Source: Moorena sp. SIO3I8
Lineage (GTDB): Bacteria; Cyanobacteriota; Cyanobacteriia; Cyanobacteriales; Coleofasciculaceae
Length of the DNA: 56,446 nt
Assembly: GCF_010692325.1 (NCBI RefSeq)
Contig: NZ_JAAHHW010000036.1
Span: 3,375-59,820, forward strand
Reading direction: 5' to 3'
This document shows, one piece after another, positions 36,715-46,172 of the stretch (its first letter is position 1; every line of letters begins with the position of its first letter). The notes beneath the pieces are model-generated. The model did no database searches. It was not told the DNA's origin and was given only the letters and a program-made list of their open reading frames with translations. The position numbers and the translations under genes are program-made.

Positions 36715-36903
36715 ATGACCTATCGCGACCGTCTTAGTCCGTGGGTAATTGTGCGGTTATTACCCAAAATGCAACGAGTGGTTGTTGCTCGCTTTCGTAA
36801 TCGTTCAGATGCAGAGGGTCACCTGCGCAGTCTCCGACAGCTGATGCCTGATGTCGAATTTGTGATTATTTTTGATACTGGGGAGGAATTAGATCAGAAG
36901 TAA
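36715..36903 (+). CDS. Small conserved protein (62 aa)
   Basis: The 62-residue product MTYRDRLSPWVIVRLLPKMQ... is basic in its first half and ends in an acidic EELDQK. The pattern VVVARFRNRSDAEGHLRSLRQLMPDVEFVIIFD resembles a small SPOR-like or ferredoxin-like alpha/beta fold that recurs in cyanobacterial hypotheticals. AGGAG lies about 13 bases before the ATG, and a hairpin leader precedes it. It is read in the same direction as dnaE downstream but 195 bases away. Function unknown. Confidence 0.72.
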   Translation: MTYRDRLSPWVIVRLLPKMQRVVVARFRNRSDAEGHLRSLRQLMPDVEFVIIFDTGEELDQK

Positions 36904-37098
36904 ATAAATAACTGCTTGTTTGTGGACGGTTGACAGTTATTTGTGGACAGCAAACACTTAACAGTCAACCGTCAATTCATAAATAAAAGTGTTATCAAAA
37001 TTGACAGTAGACCCCTTGTTTATCTGAACAAAAAAAACTATAGTTTGTGTGGAGGTTAAATCTCCAATTGTCTACAGAGTAAAGGAGAAATTCATGGG

Positions 37099-38445
37099 AT
37101 GGTTAAAATCATCAGCCGCAAATCCTTAGGCACTCAACCTGTCTATGATATTGGTGTCAAGAGCGACCATAACTTTATTTTGGCAAACGGTATTGTCGCT
37201 TCCAATTGCTTCAACAAATCCCACTCCACCGCCTATGGCTATGTAACCTATCAAACTGCCTATCTCAAGGCGAATTATCCAGTTGAATATATGGCAGCCT
37301 TGCTGACAGCGAGTAGTAACAGCACGGACAAGATACAGAAATATATTGCTACTTGCTCAACCATGGGGATTGAGATTTTGCCACCGGATATTAATCGTTC
37401 TGATTTTGATTTTACCCCAATGTCTAATAGTATATTGTTCGGGTTTTCAGCAATCCGGAATTTGGGACACGGAGCAATTAATTGTATTCTCAAGGCTCGG
37501 GAGACTGGTGGTGAGTTTAAGGCTTTGGCAGATTTATGCGATCGCGTCGATTTGCGCACCCTTAACCGCCGTGGTTTGGAAGCTTTGATTTACTGTGGTG
37601 CCTTTGATAGCATTCAGCCCAACCGCCAGCAACTTATCAAAGACCTCGACCCAGTGATTAGTTGGGGGCAAGACCGTGCCAAAGACCGAGAAAGTGGTCA
37701 GCTGAACATTTTTGATATGTTTGGCAACACTAATTCTGAGCAAGATCAGAACAATAATGCTTGGGAATCTGCTCCGACCGCTCCAGCAGTTTCTGATTTT
37801 TCACGCCAAGAAAAATTAAATTGGGAAAAAGAATTGCTTGGCTTTTATGTATCTGACCATCCTTTAAAATCAGCCCGTCCAGTAGCTCAAGTGCTTTCTC
37901 CTGTCAGTTTGGCCGAGTTAGGAGACCAAAAGAAGGGGACAACTTTGAGTGCTATTGTGATGCTCACTGAAGTTAAGCCTCACCTCACCAAAACAAATAA
38001 TCAACGCATGGCCTTTGTGCAGATAGAAGATCTGACCGGTCAAGCTGAAGGAGTTGTATTCCCGAAAACTTACGAAAAAATTAGTTCATTACTGCAAGCC
38101 GATTCCCGTTTAATTATTTGGGCAAAGGTGGATGAGCGAGATGAAAAAATTCAGCTGATTATTGAGGATGCTGAGCTAATTGAAACTTTACGAACAGTAG
38201 TAGTAGAACTTACCCCTAAGCAAGTTACGACAAACAACCTTAACCAATTAAAATCGATTCTGCAAAAACATTCCGGTAAAAAACGTCAGGCAAAAGTACC
38301 CGTACTGGCAACTATTCCTACACCCCAGCAGTATCAATTTGTCCGTTTTGATTCTAAATACTGGGTGCAAGATGACCAAGTAACCGTTAATGCTCTTAAA
38401 GCTAGCGGATTTGATGCCCGTATTGCTCCAGTCATCAAGAGTTGA
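37099..38445 (+). CDS. dnaE: DNA polymerase III alpha, C-terminal half with split intein
   Basis: The 448-residue product begins with the 36-residue C-terminal split intein MVKIISRKSLGTQPVYDIGV...ILANGIVASN, followed at the splice point by the extein start CFNKSHSTAYGYVTYQ. Asn36 and Cys37 are the splicing residues. In cyanobacteria the two DnaE halves are made from separate genes and joined by protein trans-splicing; the N-half is outside this window. The extein includes fingers, the helix-hairpin-helix region (LRTLNRRGLEALIYCGAFD) and the OB domain (GTTLSAIVMLTEVKPH...MAFVQIEDLTGQAEGVVFP). AGGAG lies 11 bases before the ATG. Confidence 0.97.
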   Translation: MVKIISRKSLGTQPVYDIGVKSDHNFILANGIVASNCFNKSHSTAYGYVTYQTAYLKANYPVEYMAALLTASSNSTDKIQKYIATCSTMGIEILPPDINRSDFDFTPMSNSILFGFSAIRNLGHGAINCILKARETGGEFKALADLCDRVDLRTLNRRGLEALIYCGAFDSIQPNRQQLIKDLDPVISWGQDRAKDRESGQLNIFDMFGNTNSEQDQNNNAWESAPTAPAVSDFSRQEKLNWEKELLGFYVSDHPLKSARPVAQVLSPVSLAELGDQKKGTTLSAIVMLTEVKPHLTKTNNQRMAFVQIEDLTGQAEGVVFPKTYEKISSLLQADSRLIIWAKVDERDEKIQLIIEDAELIETLRTVVVELTPKQVTTNNLNQLKSILQKHSGKKRQAKVPVLATIPTPQQYQFVRFDSKYWVQDDQVTVNALKASGFDARIAPVIKS

Positions 38446-38455
38446 GTCTGATAGC

Positions 38456-38728
38456 TTACAAAAATCGAGCCAATAATTCTTGACGAGACAATTTTAGCAA
38501 TAGGGGGGTAAATTCTTCTGGAGAGAGTGCAATCAATGGCTCAATGATGGCGAGGAGTTGCTGGTCTAGTTCACCAAAACGCGATCGCAATAAGTAAGTG
38601 ACCATACTACGGCGTTCATTTTGCATACCTTGGACTAGTCCCTCTTGTTTCCCCTGCACTAGTCCCTCTTGTCTGCCAAGCTGAGTAGCCACTTCAAGTC
38701 GTTGTTGATAAATTCCAGATAATTGCAT
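38456..38728 (-). pseudogene. Rpn/DUF4351-type C-terminal fragment
   Basis: The 90-residue frame MQLSGIYQQRLEVATQLGRQEGLVQGKQEG ends in RSRFGELDQQLLAIIEPLIALSPEEFTPLLLKLSRQELLARF. It looks like the linker and tail of a DUF4351 or Rpn-type protein without its nuclease part. It is a different subfamily from the 11.7 and 18.7 kb copies. The linker again contains a 12- to 15-bp repeat (GLVQGKQEGLVQG). Whether it is expressed alone is unknown. Confidence 0.6.
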
Positions 38729-38765
38729 TACTAACTCCCGGTTATCTTCCTCTTCCGACTTCCCT

Positions 38766-38803
38766 CTTACCTACTCCCTACTCCCTACTCCCTACTCCCT
38801 TCT
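38766..38803. repeat. CTCCCTA heptamer array
   Basis: About five units lie between the DUF4351 fragment and the end of the kinase gene. Confidence 0.9.
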
Positions 38804-38806
38804 TTA

Positions 38807-40042
38807 TCAACCTGAACCAGGATTTTGCTGAGGATTAGAAGAGCCAATAAACTCAGATTGAATCTCCTCCAATTCCCGATCAAGTTTAGTTTTAGTTTTC
38901 GGTAAACTGCTAGAACCAGCAACCTTAGAGCCAAGAGTTGGATGTTTTGAGTTAGGGGTCGGATTACCCATAATTTCAGACTTCAATTCTTCTAATTCTT
39001 GAGCAATCCTTTTATTCAATCCCCCAACTGCAGGCTTTGATGGTACAGTAGGTTTGATAGGTGTAACTGGTTTTCGTTGTCTTAGAGGTGTAACTGGTTT
39101 TTGTTGCCTTAGAGGTGTTGCGGGAGTTGTCTTAAGATGCAACTCTTTACTTACCTCAGCCGCTGATTGATAACGTCGGTTAATAGCCCCTGCTATCATC
39201 TTGTCTAAGATGCGACCAAGCTGATCACTAATAGGATGACTCAAAACGTTGCGCCAAATCCAGACACCCTCCCTGACATCAAATAAATCACAGGGGTGCC
39301 TATTGGTCAACAAATGAATACAAGTGATACCAAGACTATAGATATCACTGGCAAAAACTGCTCTACCAATACTTTGCTCTGGTGATACATAACCAAATGA
39401 GCCAATCGCTGTCCCAGTTTTGCCTAGACTAGTGCCAGTAGCAGCTTTCGATGCTCCAAAATCAACTAGAACCAGTTGACCTGGGACCTGGGTTGCTCCC
39501 CCGACAACCGAAGACCTTAAACTCCTGCGGCGAATAATGTTTTCTGGCTTGATGTCCCGGTGGATGACATGATGTTGATGAACAAATTGCAGCAATGGCA
39601 GCAAATCATCCAGTAGCGCCCGAATTTGTGCTTCATTAAATCCACCCCGACTGGCCAGTTCTTGGACTAAGTTTTGTCCATCGATAAACTCTTGCACCAA
39701 ATACTGTTGGCTATCTTGACAAAAATACGCCAGCAGTTCCGGAATTTGAGGATGTTTGCCCAACTCATCCAGCCGTACCGCTTCCAGGGTGAATAACTCA
39801 GCTGCTTTTTGAACCGTGTTAGTTCCCTGGGCTTGGGGAAAAAACTGCTTGATGACGCAGGGAGGTTTGGAAGGTTTATCTTCGTCCACAGCCAAGAAGG
39901 TTTTACCGAATCCACCTTGACCTATAGGTTTAATCCCTCGGTATCGCTCTTTGAGCAGCAACTTCGAGCCACAGGCAATGCAAAATTTAGTTCCTTCTCG
40001 ATTTTGGGGATTGGGGCAAGTGGGATTGAGACAGTAGCTCAT
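38807..40042 (-). CDS. Ser/Thr protein kinase with N-terminal zinc ribbon
   Basis: The 411-residue kinase starts with a four-cysteine ribbon (CLNPTCPNPQNREGTKFCIACG, residues 4-25), a common cyanobacterial arrangement. The Hanks-type kinase domain spans about 33-300: GQGGFGKTFLA (P-loop), Lys in PCVIKQFF, HRDIKPENII, VDFGASKA and SPEQ. Catalytic residues are all present. A stretch SLRSSVVGGATQVPG between the HRD and DFG motifs seems longer than usual and may be an insertion. The C-terminal 110 residues are Pro/Thr/Lys-rich and end in two similar segments, LNKRIAQELEELKSEIMG and LDRELEEIQSEFIG. Substrates are unknown. Confidence 0.93.
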   Translation of the reverse strand: MSYCLNPTCPNPQNREGTKFCIACGSKLLLKERYRGIKPIGQGGFGKTFLAVDEDKPSKPPCVIKQFFPQAQGTNTVQKAAELFTLEAVRLDELGKHPQIPELLAYFCQDSQQYLVQEFIDGQNLVQELASRGGFNEAQIRALLDDLLPLLQFVHQHHVIHRDIKPENIIRRRSLRSSVVGGATQVPGQLVLVDFGASKAATGTSLGKTGTAIGSFGYVSPEQSIGRAVFASDIYSLGITCIHLLTNRHPCDLFDVREGVWIWRNVLSHPISDQLGRILDKMIAGAINRRYQSAAEVSKELHLKTTPATPLRQQKPVTPLRQRKPVTPIKPTVPSKPAVGGLNKRIAQELEELKSEIMGNPTPNSKHPTLGSKVAGSSSLPKTKTKLDRELEEIQSEFIGSSNPQQNPGSG

Positions 40043-40121
40043 TATCGTGGTCAGCAGTCGGTCTTTTATCTATAATAATATATTGCCCTATCTACGAACA
40101 GATATTTTTGAGGCCATCTTC

Positions 40122-40156
40122 CCTACTCCCTACTCCCTACTCCCTACTCCCTGTTC
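40122..40156. repeat. CTCCCTA heptamer array overlapping a gene end
   Basis: Five units lie across the stop codon of the DUF3593 gene and provide its last codons. Confidence 0.9.
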
Positions 40157-40472
40157 CCTTTGCTATATGTTCCATAATTGCTTGTCGGAAGCCCAGTACT
40201 ACTAAAGTATTGGACAGGGTTAAAAAAAACTCAGCACTACCATGTAGCCAATCCACATCAGCTAATGCTTCCTGATAAGCTACCTTGGAATAAATCCCAG
40301 CTGGGATGGTAACAAAAACAAACACCAAGAGGACGTAAAATCCGATTAGCGCTAAACGGGGTGTTTGTCCAGAACGAGTGAGAAACCATAAGAATCCTAG
40401 GTAAGGAAATAGGGAAATAGCAAATAATGTGTCTTTAGAAATCATCTGAAGATAAGGAAAAATGCTTGTCAA
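40137..40472 (-). CDS. DUF3593 membrane protein
   Basis: The 111-residue protein has three hydrophobic segments (about 13-30, 42-62, 80-98) and the DUF3593-type opening ISKDTLFAISLFPYLGFLWFL. The family is shared by cyanobacteria and plastids. Its partner, DUF2499, lies 145 bases upstream on the same strand. The two are often neighbours or linked, pointing to a joint thylakoid-membrane role that is not established. The last residues GSRE and the stop come from a heptamer array, so the C-terminus has probably been replaced. Confidence 0.85.
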   Translation of the reverse strand: MTSIFPYLQMISKDTLFAISLFPYLGFLWFLTRSGQTPRLALIGFYVLLVFVFVTIPAGIYSKVAYQEALADVDWLHGSAEFFLTLSNTLVVLGFRQAIMEHIAKGTGSRE

Positions 40473-40491
40473 AATGATTCGGAAAACGTCA

Positions 40492-40552
40492 GCCGTTAGC
40501 TGTCAGCCGTCAGCCGTCAGCTGATAGCTGATAGCTGATAGCACCTCAAGTA
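40492..40552. repeat. CAGCCGT and GATAGCT tandem repeats
   Basis: Short 7-bp units fill the gap between the DUF2499 and DUF3593 genes. Confidence 0.85.
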
Positions 40553-40617
40553 GCATCTCAAGTAGCGCTTAAGCTGAGTGATTACCGTAAAACTTATCCC
40601 TGGCATTGGTAGCAACC

Positions 40618-40908
40618 CTACGCTGAACGCCAAATCCACCAAGCTGCTCCACAAAGGGTACAGTTACCTACAACCGTCATCGCTGCTTGGAGTGTTACCA
40701 TCCACTCCAGGGATTGTTGGTTGTCAAAAAAGTGCCAGGTGATAGCACACATAGCACTGACCAATGCTGGTAACATAGCAAAAGACAATGCCCACCATGC
40801 ACGATTGCCAGTAATTTCACCATAGGTCCAGATTAACCAAATTGCAGCAATCCACTCGATAACACTGGAAATGTGAATAATCCAAGTTGGAATTGATAGA
40901 GCATGCAT
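40618..40908 (-). CDS. DUF2499 membrane protein
   Basis: The 96-residue protein has three membrane segments and the family opening MHALSIPTWIIHISSVIEWIAA. It includes a conserved-looking WALSFAMLPALVSAMCAITWHFFDN segment. DUF2499 proteins occur in cyanobacteria and chloroplasts; no reaction is known. It precedes the DUF3593 gene on the same strand. Confidence 0.88.
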   Translation of the reverse strand: MHALSIPTWIIHISSVIEWIAAIWLIWTYGEITGNRAWWALSFAMLPALVSAMCAITWHFFDNQQSLEWMVTLQAAMTVVGNCTLCGAAWWIWRSA

Positions 40909-40929
40909 AAAAAAACTTATTACTACAGA

Positions 40930-40963
40930 CTAATGGGTAATGGGTAATGGGTAATGGGTAATG
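40930..40963. repeat. TAATGGG heptamer repeat
   Basis: About five units lie directly upstream of the DUF2499 gene. Confidence 0.9.
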
Positions 40964-41233
40964 GCTTAGGAGTAATCAAAATTACTAATTTTAAAGTTAC
41001 CAAAACCCAAGCTTGATAATAGTGAGGCTTCTAGACATCCCATTATCGACCGTTGACTTGTTTGAGTATACCAAGATTATACCAGCTACTTTACCTAAAC
41101 TTTAAACTATGATTAGTACTAATGCTAATAACCAATCCGAACATGCCTAATCCTATCCTGGCTAAATAAAATATAGCGTTTATTATAGCTATATAACGAT
41201 TTTGCCTTTGTCTCTATATCCTCAGGGGACCTG

Positions 41234-41856
41234 TTGGAACTAGCAGATACAAATAGTGACTTTGTCGCCTCCACGACTTATTTTAATTCACAGACTGGCT
41301 ACAAAACATTTACTTACGAGTTTACAACAGCTGGCACGTTTACCGTGAGTATAGGAGTGGTGGATATGGCCGATTCTACGGTTGACTGTTTGAACATGAC
41401 TTTGACCCGGATAGCGATAATAGCCAATGGGCATAAATTAGCAATGGTCAAGTTAATACCAACTTTGGTGGCGATGGCAACTCCCTTTGGTTTGATGGCG
41501 GTTCTCCAGAAGATAACTCCCGTTATGCTATTACCCAAGCCCTAGATGTTTCTCATGGCGGTACTATTTCCTTTGACCTAATCATTGGTAATATCATTGG
41601 TAATAGTAATAATGGAGGGGAGAATGCAGATTCTGGGGAAGATCTCGCTCTTGAATATTCCATTGATAGCGGTATCTCTTGGATAAGACTGGGTTTGTAT
41701 GACACAGAAGACTACATCAGTTGGAAAACTATTACTGAGACCATTGACACCGATGCTATAACTAGTGCTACTCAGTTCCGCTGGCTACAGCTTAACCATA
41801 GTGGTTCTGGATTCGATAACTGGGCTATTGATAATGTGCATATTGATTTGGTTTAG
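41234..41856 (+). pseudogene. Reelin-like/exported beta-sandwich protein, broken
   Basis: The first part reads ELADTNSDFVASTTYFNSQ...FTVSIGVVDMADSTVD. Near 41390 the frame shifts, and the rest reads FDPDSDNSQWA, stop, ISNGQVNTNFGGDGNSLWFDGG and so on. It ends in LQLNHSGSGFDNWAIDNVHIDLV at 41856. The closing GFDNWAIDNVHI pattern is typical of reelin-type or concanavalin-like repeats in secreted proteins. One frameshift and one TAA (near 41435) destroy it. The N-terminus with any signal peptide is missing. Confidence 0.7.
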
Positions 41857-42038
41857 ATTATGAATCACTATAATCATCTGTTTTATTTAATTAATGTAAA
41901 ATCAAGAATAAAAAAGAAAAGGGAAAAAGCCTAGGTTAACTTTACATACCTAATTGATATGCCTAGGTTTACCATTTACCCTGTAAATGGATAAATTAAT
42001 CTGATGATTGCCGTATCTGCTTTATATCAATCCTTAGT

Positions 42039-43407
42039 TCAATTAAGAGCTGCTATTTCTAGTTTAGATAATAGCTCTTTCTCAACGTATTCCAGGTGAT
42101 GTAAATCCTCAGCTACAATTAATAGAGTGACATACCCTTGAGTTCGTAAGGTGTCAAATTCATAAGGAAAGACAAAATTTGGAGTACCATTACCCTGGTA
42201 GATTAAGGAACCAATCTTTTCCCGTAGGGTGCTAAAACTACAGGGTTCGATTTTAAGTCTCAACACCTTCCAGCATCCATCGTAGTCACTAGTACCAAAC
42301 AAATTGTCAAGAATGAAAAATGCAAAGGACGATCCGTTCAGTCGGGCGTTGTTTTCGATGGGAAATATTCCTTGATCTGTGACAATATAATCGATGCCTA
42401 AGATGCCAAGATAGCCATCATCTCGCATGTGTTGGGCTATTTTGAAGGAGTAATCGCGAATTAACCCTTCTATCCGTCTTGAATAGGGTTTTCCTTTCAC
42501 GTTACCGATATGTTGTAACCCATTAAACAGCTGGCATGTTATGCCCAGATGAGCAATTTCTCTATTGCTGCCAATCATCCACTGGTCATTGGGGGATGTA
42601 ATGACTTTGAGGAATGGCTAAATTAAAAAACAACTCTCTCCCGATGCCAGCATTTTTGGCATCTCAGTGTCGAGGTTACTGCTGTTAACTTTATGAAGTG
42701 ATGAGCCTACACACCCTTGTGCGCCCCGGATCATTAACGTCTCATAATCCCTAAGCCAACCTAAGATTTCCTGTCGCAGTTCTGTCTCAAAATCCTCAGA
42801 GTCTGATGATTTACTCAGGATAGTTCCTGGTATTGTGGGAATACCAAGAGACTGACACAGGTCCTTGAAGGTGGACTTGTCAAAATACTTTAACGTAATA
42901 GACTGATCACAGCCAAAAAAAAACGGCATCAATGGTTGACGCCGCCTGTTTATCTACATCTGCCGAATAATAAGGAACAAACACCAAGGGTTTTCCAATT
43001 GATGCAAGAAATGCTCTAACTTCATCCGCTTTTTGCATTATCAGCTCTCAGAGCAGTGCTGGTTCATTTTCACGGTTGAAGGCAAAGACTTTCTGGGGTC
43101 CTAAGCCAAGATTTTTCAGCCAGTCGTAGTACTCTGCATCCAGATTGCCAGGAATGATCACGACATCCTCTGAACCAGCTACAGCTAGGGCTCTTGACGC
43201 CCAAGGTTCAAGTGTATTCTTGCCCTGATAGTAGGGTTGGCTTCGGATATCGAAGGCAAATACCCTGACTTGATCGGAATTTGAGGAAATCAAGTCCAGA
43301 ATAGAGCTTGATTTTGCGATCGCATTTGAGTTTACGCTTGAGTTCAATGCATCCTCTTGATTGGTGTGATTACCAATTAGCCTTTTGCTGCCAGAAGCAC
43401 CATCCAT
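42039..43407 (-). pseudogene. ATP-grasp family ligase, broken by three lesions
   Basis: The minus strand codes one protein in pieces. Residues from 43407 to TGA 43048-43050 read MDGASGSKRLIGNH...FAFNRENEPALL. The same frame then continues ELIMQKADEVRAFLASIGKP to about 42930. A nine-A run at 42915-42923 shifts the frame into FFGCDQSITLKYFDKSTFKDLCQSLGIP, ending at TAG 42618. The same frame resumes as PFLKVITSPNDQWMIGSN. The last part (DGYLGILGIDYIVTDQGIFPIENNARLNGSS) carries the ATP-grasp metal and ATP site IENNARLNG. The substrate is unknown; relatives form amide bonds in peptide-like products. Confidence 0.82.
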
Positions 43408-44005
43408 ATGCTTACTCCATACAGACCTAACATACGACTTATTACAAATTACAAGCGAAATTAGAAATGAACCTATCTCCGTCTAGGAGTAGGACAAACC
43501 GTGCCCGCTGCTACCCTCGTACTTAACTGTGAGCAGTTAACCATAATAACTGCTCCAGAGTCAAGACCTTGGATCAGTTAGCGCCCTGCCTTAGTTAGGG
43601 AGTGAGGGGACGCGGGGCAGGTATAGGTTTTACCATAGTTATGGTGTCTTTAGTGATAGGTAGCGGGAAGCCAGGGTCCCCCTGCTCAAAGTTCTGGCTT
43701 CCAACTTTTTGGTTAATTTGGGTTTGACCACTTTTTTGATAACGCAAAACACTTAAAAAACACAATTAACGCCTAAAAGTTCGGAAATTATTTTTATAAT
43801 CGGAGATGTATTCAAATCAACATAAATCAATAAGGACTTAAGCAGTTGCGCTACATATAGTGATGACGTAACCATTGCTCCCCTACAATTATGGTTGAGG
43901 AACAGAAGCAAGGGTAAGTCCTGTCAATAAAAACTAATCACAAATGACTAATGACTAATAGTTACCAATTCCTGGCAAGAGCCGCAATATAAAGGAGTTT
44001 TATCA
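43408..44005. other. Intergenic region, no gene seen
   Basis: About 600 bases between the ATP-grasp pseudogene and the transporter gene carry no supported frame. The 3' end presumably holds the promoter of the lipoprotein gene. Weak inverted repeats (CAAAAAAGTGGTC near 43730) are not convincing. Confidence 0.5.
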
Positions 44006-45787
44006 ATGAGGCGATGGCGACCCATACTGTTGCTTGTGGCTTTTGTCCTAACTATAGTTCTCTCTAACTGCGTTAGCCCTTCTAATTGGATTGGGAAAAA
44101 TACCCCTCCCAGTCCTACTCCTACTGTTTCTGAGAGTCCAACTCCCAGCCCTACTCCCAGCCCTAGTCCCAGCCCTACTCCTACTCCCAGCCCTACTCCA
44201 ACTCCAACTCCTACTCCTACTCCTACTCCTACTCCTTCCCCAACTAAACCTTCTAAGGATTCCAAGGGAAGGACAATCGTTTACGGAGCAGTGGGACAAC
44301 CAGAAAACCTAGAACCGGGTAATATCAGCGACCGGGAATCCCTAGTTGTCCAGAAACAAATTTACAATCGCCTGGTGGAATACAAGCTGGGAACGATAGA
44401 ACTGGAACCGGGATTAGCTACTGATTGGGAAGCGTCTCGGAATAGCAGAGTTTGGACATTTAAACTGCGCCAAGGGGTCAAGTTTCATGACGGGACTGAT
44501 TTCGATGCTGAAGCAGTTAAGTTCAATGTCGAGCGTTGGTGGGACCCGGAAAACAAATATGGCTATCGCGATAAAGACAGAAAGTATCAAATTTGGGCTG
44601 ATTTATTTGGTGGCTTCAAGGGAAACTCGAAATCCCTATTACAACAGATAGTCATCAAAGATAAGTATACAATTCAATTTGTCCTGAAACAGCCCTTAAG
44701 CATTTTTCCAGCGATGATTGGGTCAGGCTACTTTGGTATCGCTAGCCCAACCGCCATCAAGAAAGCAGGTTCTAAGTATGGTCGTGAGTCATCTCTAGCG
44801 GTAGGGACAGGTCCCTTTAAATTCAAAGAGTGGCGTAATGGCAAGGAAATTATCCTAGAAAAGAGCCCAAACTACTGGAAACCAAACCTACCTAAAGCAG
44901 AAAAGGTAATCGTGCGGTTCATCCCGGATATTGCGAAGCGGCTGACCATGTTGAAATCTGGAGAGATTGACTTCACGTCAGACCTAGTTCCTAAGCAATT
45001 AGAAAATTTAGTTGGTGAGGCTAAGCTCAAATCTATTTTCCGTCCCTCCTTCAATGTCGGATATCTATCCCTCAATACCAACTACAAACCCCTTTCTAAA
45101 CAAAAGGTACGGATTGCGATCGCATTAGGAATTAATCACCAAAAGATTGTCGAAAAAAATTGGCAGGGTTTAGGAGAGAGTGATGCTCACTTCACCCCAC
45201 CCCTCCTCGATTGGTCTGAGTCACCCAATTTTGGTAGCTATAAATATGATCCACAGCTAGCCAAGCAACTGCTGAGGGAAGCTGGCTACCCCAAAGGCTT
45301 TGACCTGGAACTCTGGTATATGAAAATATCCCGCCCCTACTATCCTGATCCGAAAGCGATCGCCCAAGCCATAGCTGATGACTTGGGTAAGATTGGCATC
45401 AAGGTTACTTTAAAAACCAAACCCTGGAAAGATTATCTCAAAGACCGACAAAAGTCTCCTGGTTTCCAAGGGTTTATATTGGGTTGGACTGGGGAATATG
45501 GCGACCCAGATAACTTCTACTATTCCCACTTCGGACCTAATGCTACCGCTGACCTTGGACGTTGGAAAAATAACCAAATCCTACGGCTATTGGAAACCGG
45601 TCGTAAGACCCAAGACAAGGATGCTAGGGCAAGAATCTATCGCCAAGTGGATAAAATTTTATTTGAAGAAGCCGTGCGCATTCCCATTGTCCACTCCCAA
45701 CCGCTTTTAGGTAAGCGAGCCAATATTCAAGGCTGGAAGCCCAGTCCACTCGGTTCAGAATCCTTTGAAACTGTGGATAAGAATTAG
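44006..45787 (+). CDS. ABC transporter substrate-binding lipoprotein, family 5
   Basis: The 593-residue protein has a lipoprotein-like signal (VLTIVLSNC, Cys about 22). A low-complexity P-S-T linker (about 34-83) follows, then a family 5 solute-binding domain of the DppA/OppA type (about 88-590). Signature stretches are [32 protein letters not shown] and [12 protein letters not shown]. Such proteins deliver peptides, nickel or other solutes to an ABC permease; no permease gene is adjacent. AAGGAG lies 9 bases before the ATG. The linker is coded by CCTACTCC-type repeats, so its length can vary. Confidence 0.93.
   Translation: MRRWRPILLLVAFVLTIVLSNCVSPSNWIGKNTPPSPTPTVSESPTPSPTPSPSPSPTPTPSPTPTPTPTPTPTPTPSPTKPSKDSKGRTIVYGAVGQPENLEPGNISDRESLVVQKQIYNRLVEYKLGTIELEPGLATDWEASRNSRVWTFKLRQGVKFHDGTDFDAEAVKFNVERWWDPENKYGYRDKDRKYQIWADLFGGFKGNSKSLLQQIVIKDKYTIQFVLKQPLSIFPAMIGSGYFGIASPTAIKKAGSKYGRESSLAVGTGPFKFKEWRNGKEIILEKSPNYWKPNLPKAEKVIVRFIPDIAKRLTMLKSGEIDFTSDLVPKQLENLVGEAKLKSIFRPSFNVGYLSLNTNYKPLSKQKVRIAIALGINHQKIVEKNWQGLGESDAHFTPPLLDWSESPNFGSYKYDPQLAKQLLREAGYPKGFDLELWYMKISRPYYPDPKAIAQAIADDLGKIGIKVTLKTKPWKDYLKDRQKSPGFQGFILGWTGEYGDPDNFYYSHFGPNATADLGRWKNNQILRLLETGRKTQDKDARARIYRQVDKILFEEAVRIPIVHSQPLLGKRANIQGWKPSPLGSESFETVDKN
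44096..44247. repeat. CCTACTCC simple repeat coding the Pro/Ser/Thr linker
   Basis: The repeat consists of six-base units CCTACT, CCCAGC and CCAACT. It codes alternating Pro with Thr or Ser. Opposite-strand frames with long G-V or R-S runs are artefacts of it. Confidence 0.9.
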
Positions 45788-46172
45788 ATAGAACACTATA
45801 ATTACAAATGTGTAACTTCAAAGGTAACAACTCTTGGGACAAAAACTCTTGGGACAAGTAATACTGCTCTAGGCTTTTTATTTGAGATGTAAACAGAGGA
45901 GTGAGGTAAAAAGCGAACAGCGAACAGGGCAAATGTCAGAGTAGGAAAGAGTTACGAGTAGTTTTTGTCGTTATGAGAAATAGGCATAGTTTTTCATGAC
46001 CTATTTCTCAAGGCTATATATCCAAAAGGGAACTAGTTCGATGACAAAAAAAAGGAATACATCTAGAGACGGATTTAGGAACCGGTTATAAAACTTTGCT
46101 TTAAACAAGTTCAAGGGGATTTGGGAGTTTATTCAAAGCAACGACTATCTAAGACGTCAAGCCAACAAAACA

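Noticed and set aside
43948-44299. Frames with long G-V or R-S runs on the minus strand
   Set aside because: They are the reverse complement of the Pro/Ser/Thr-coding simple repeat of the lipoprotein gene.
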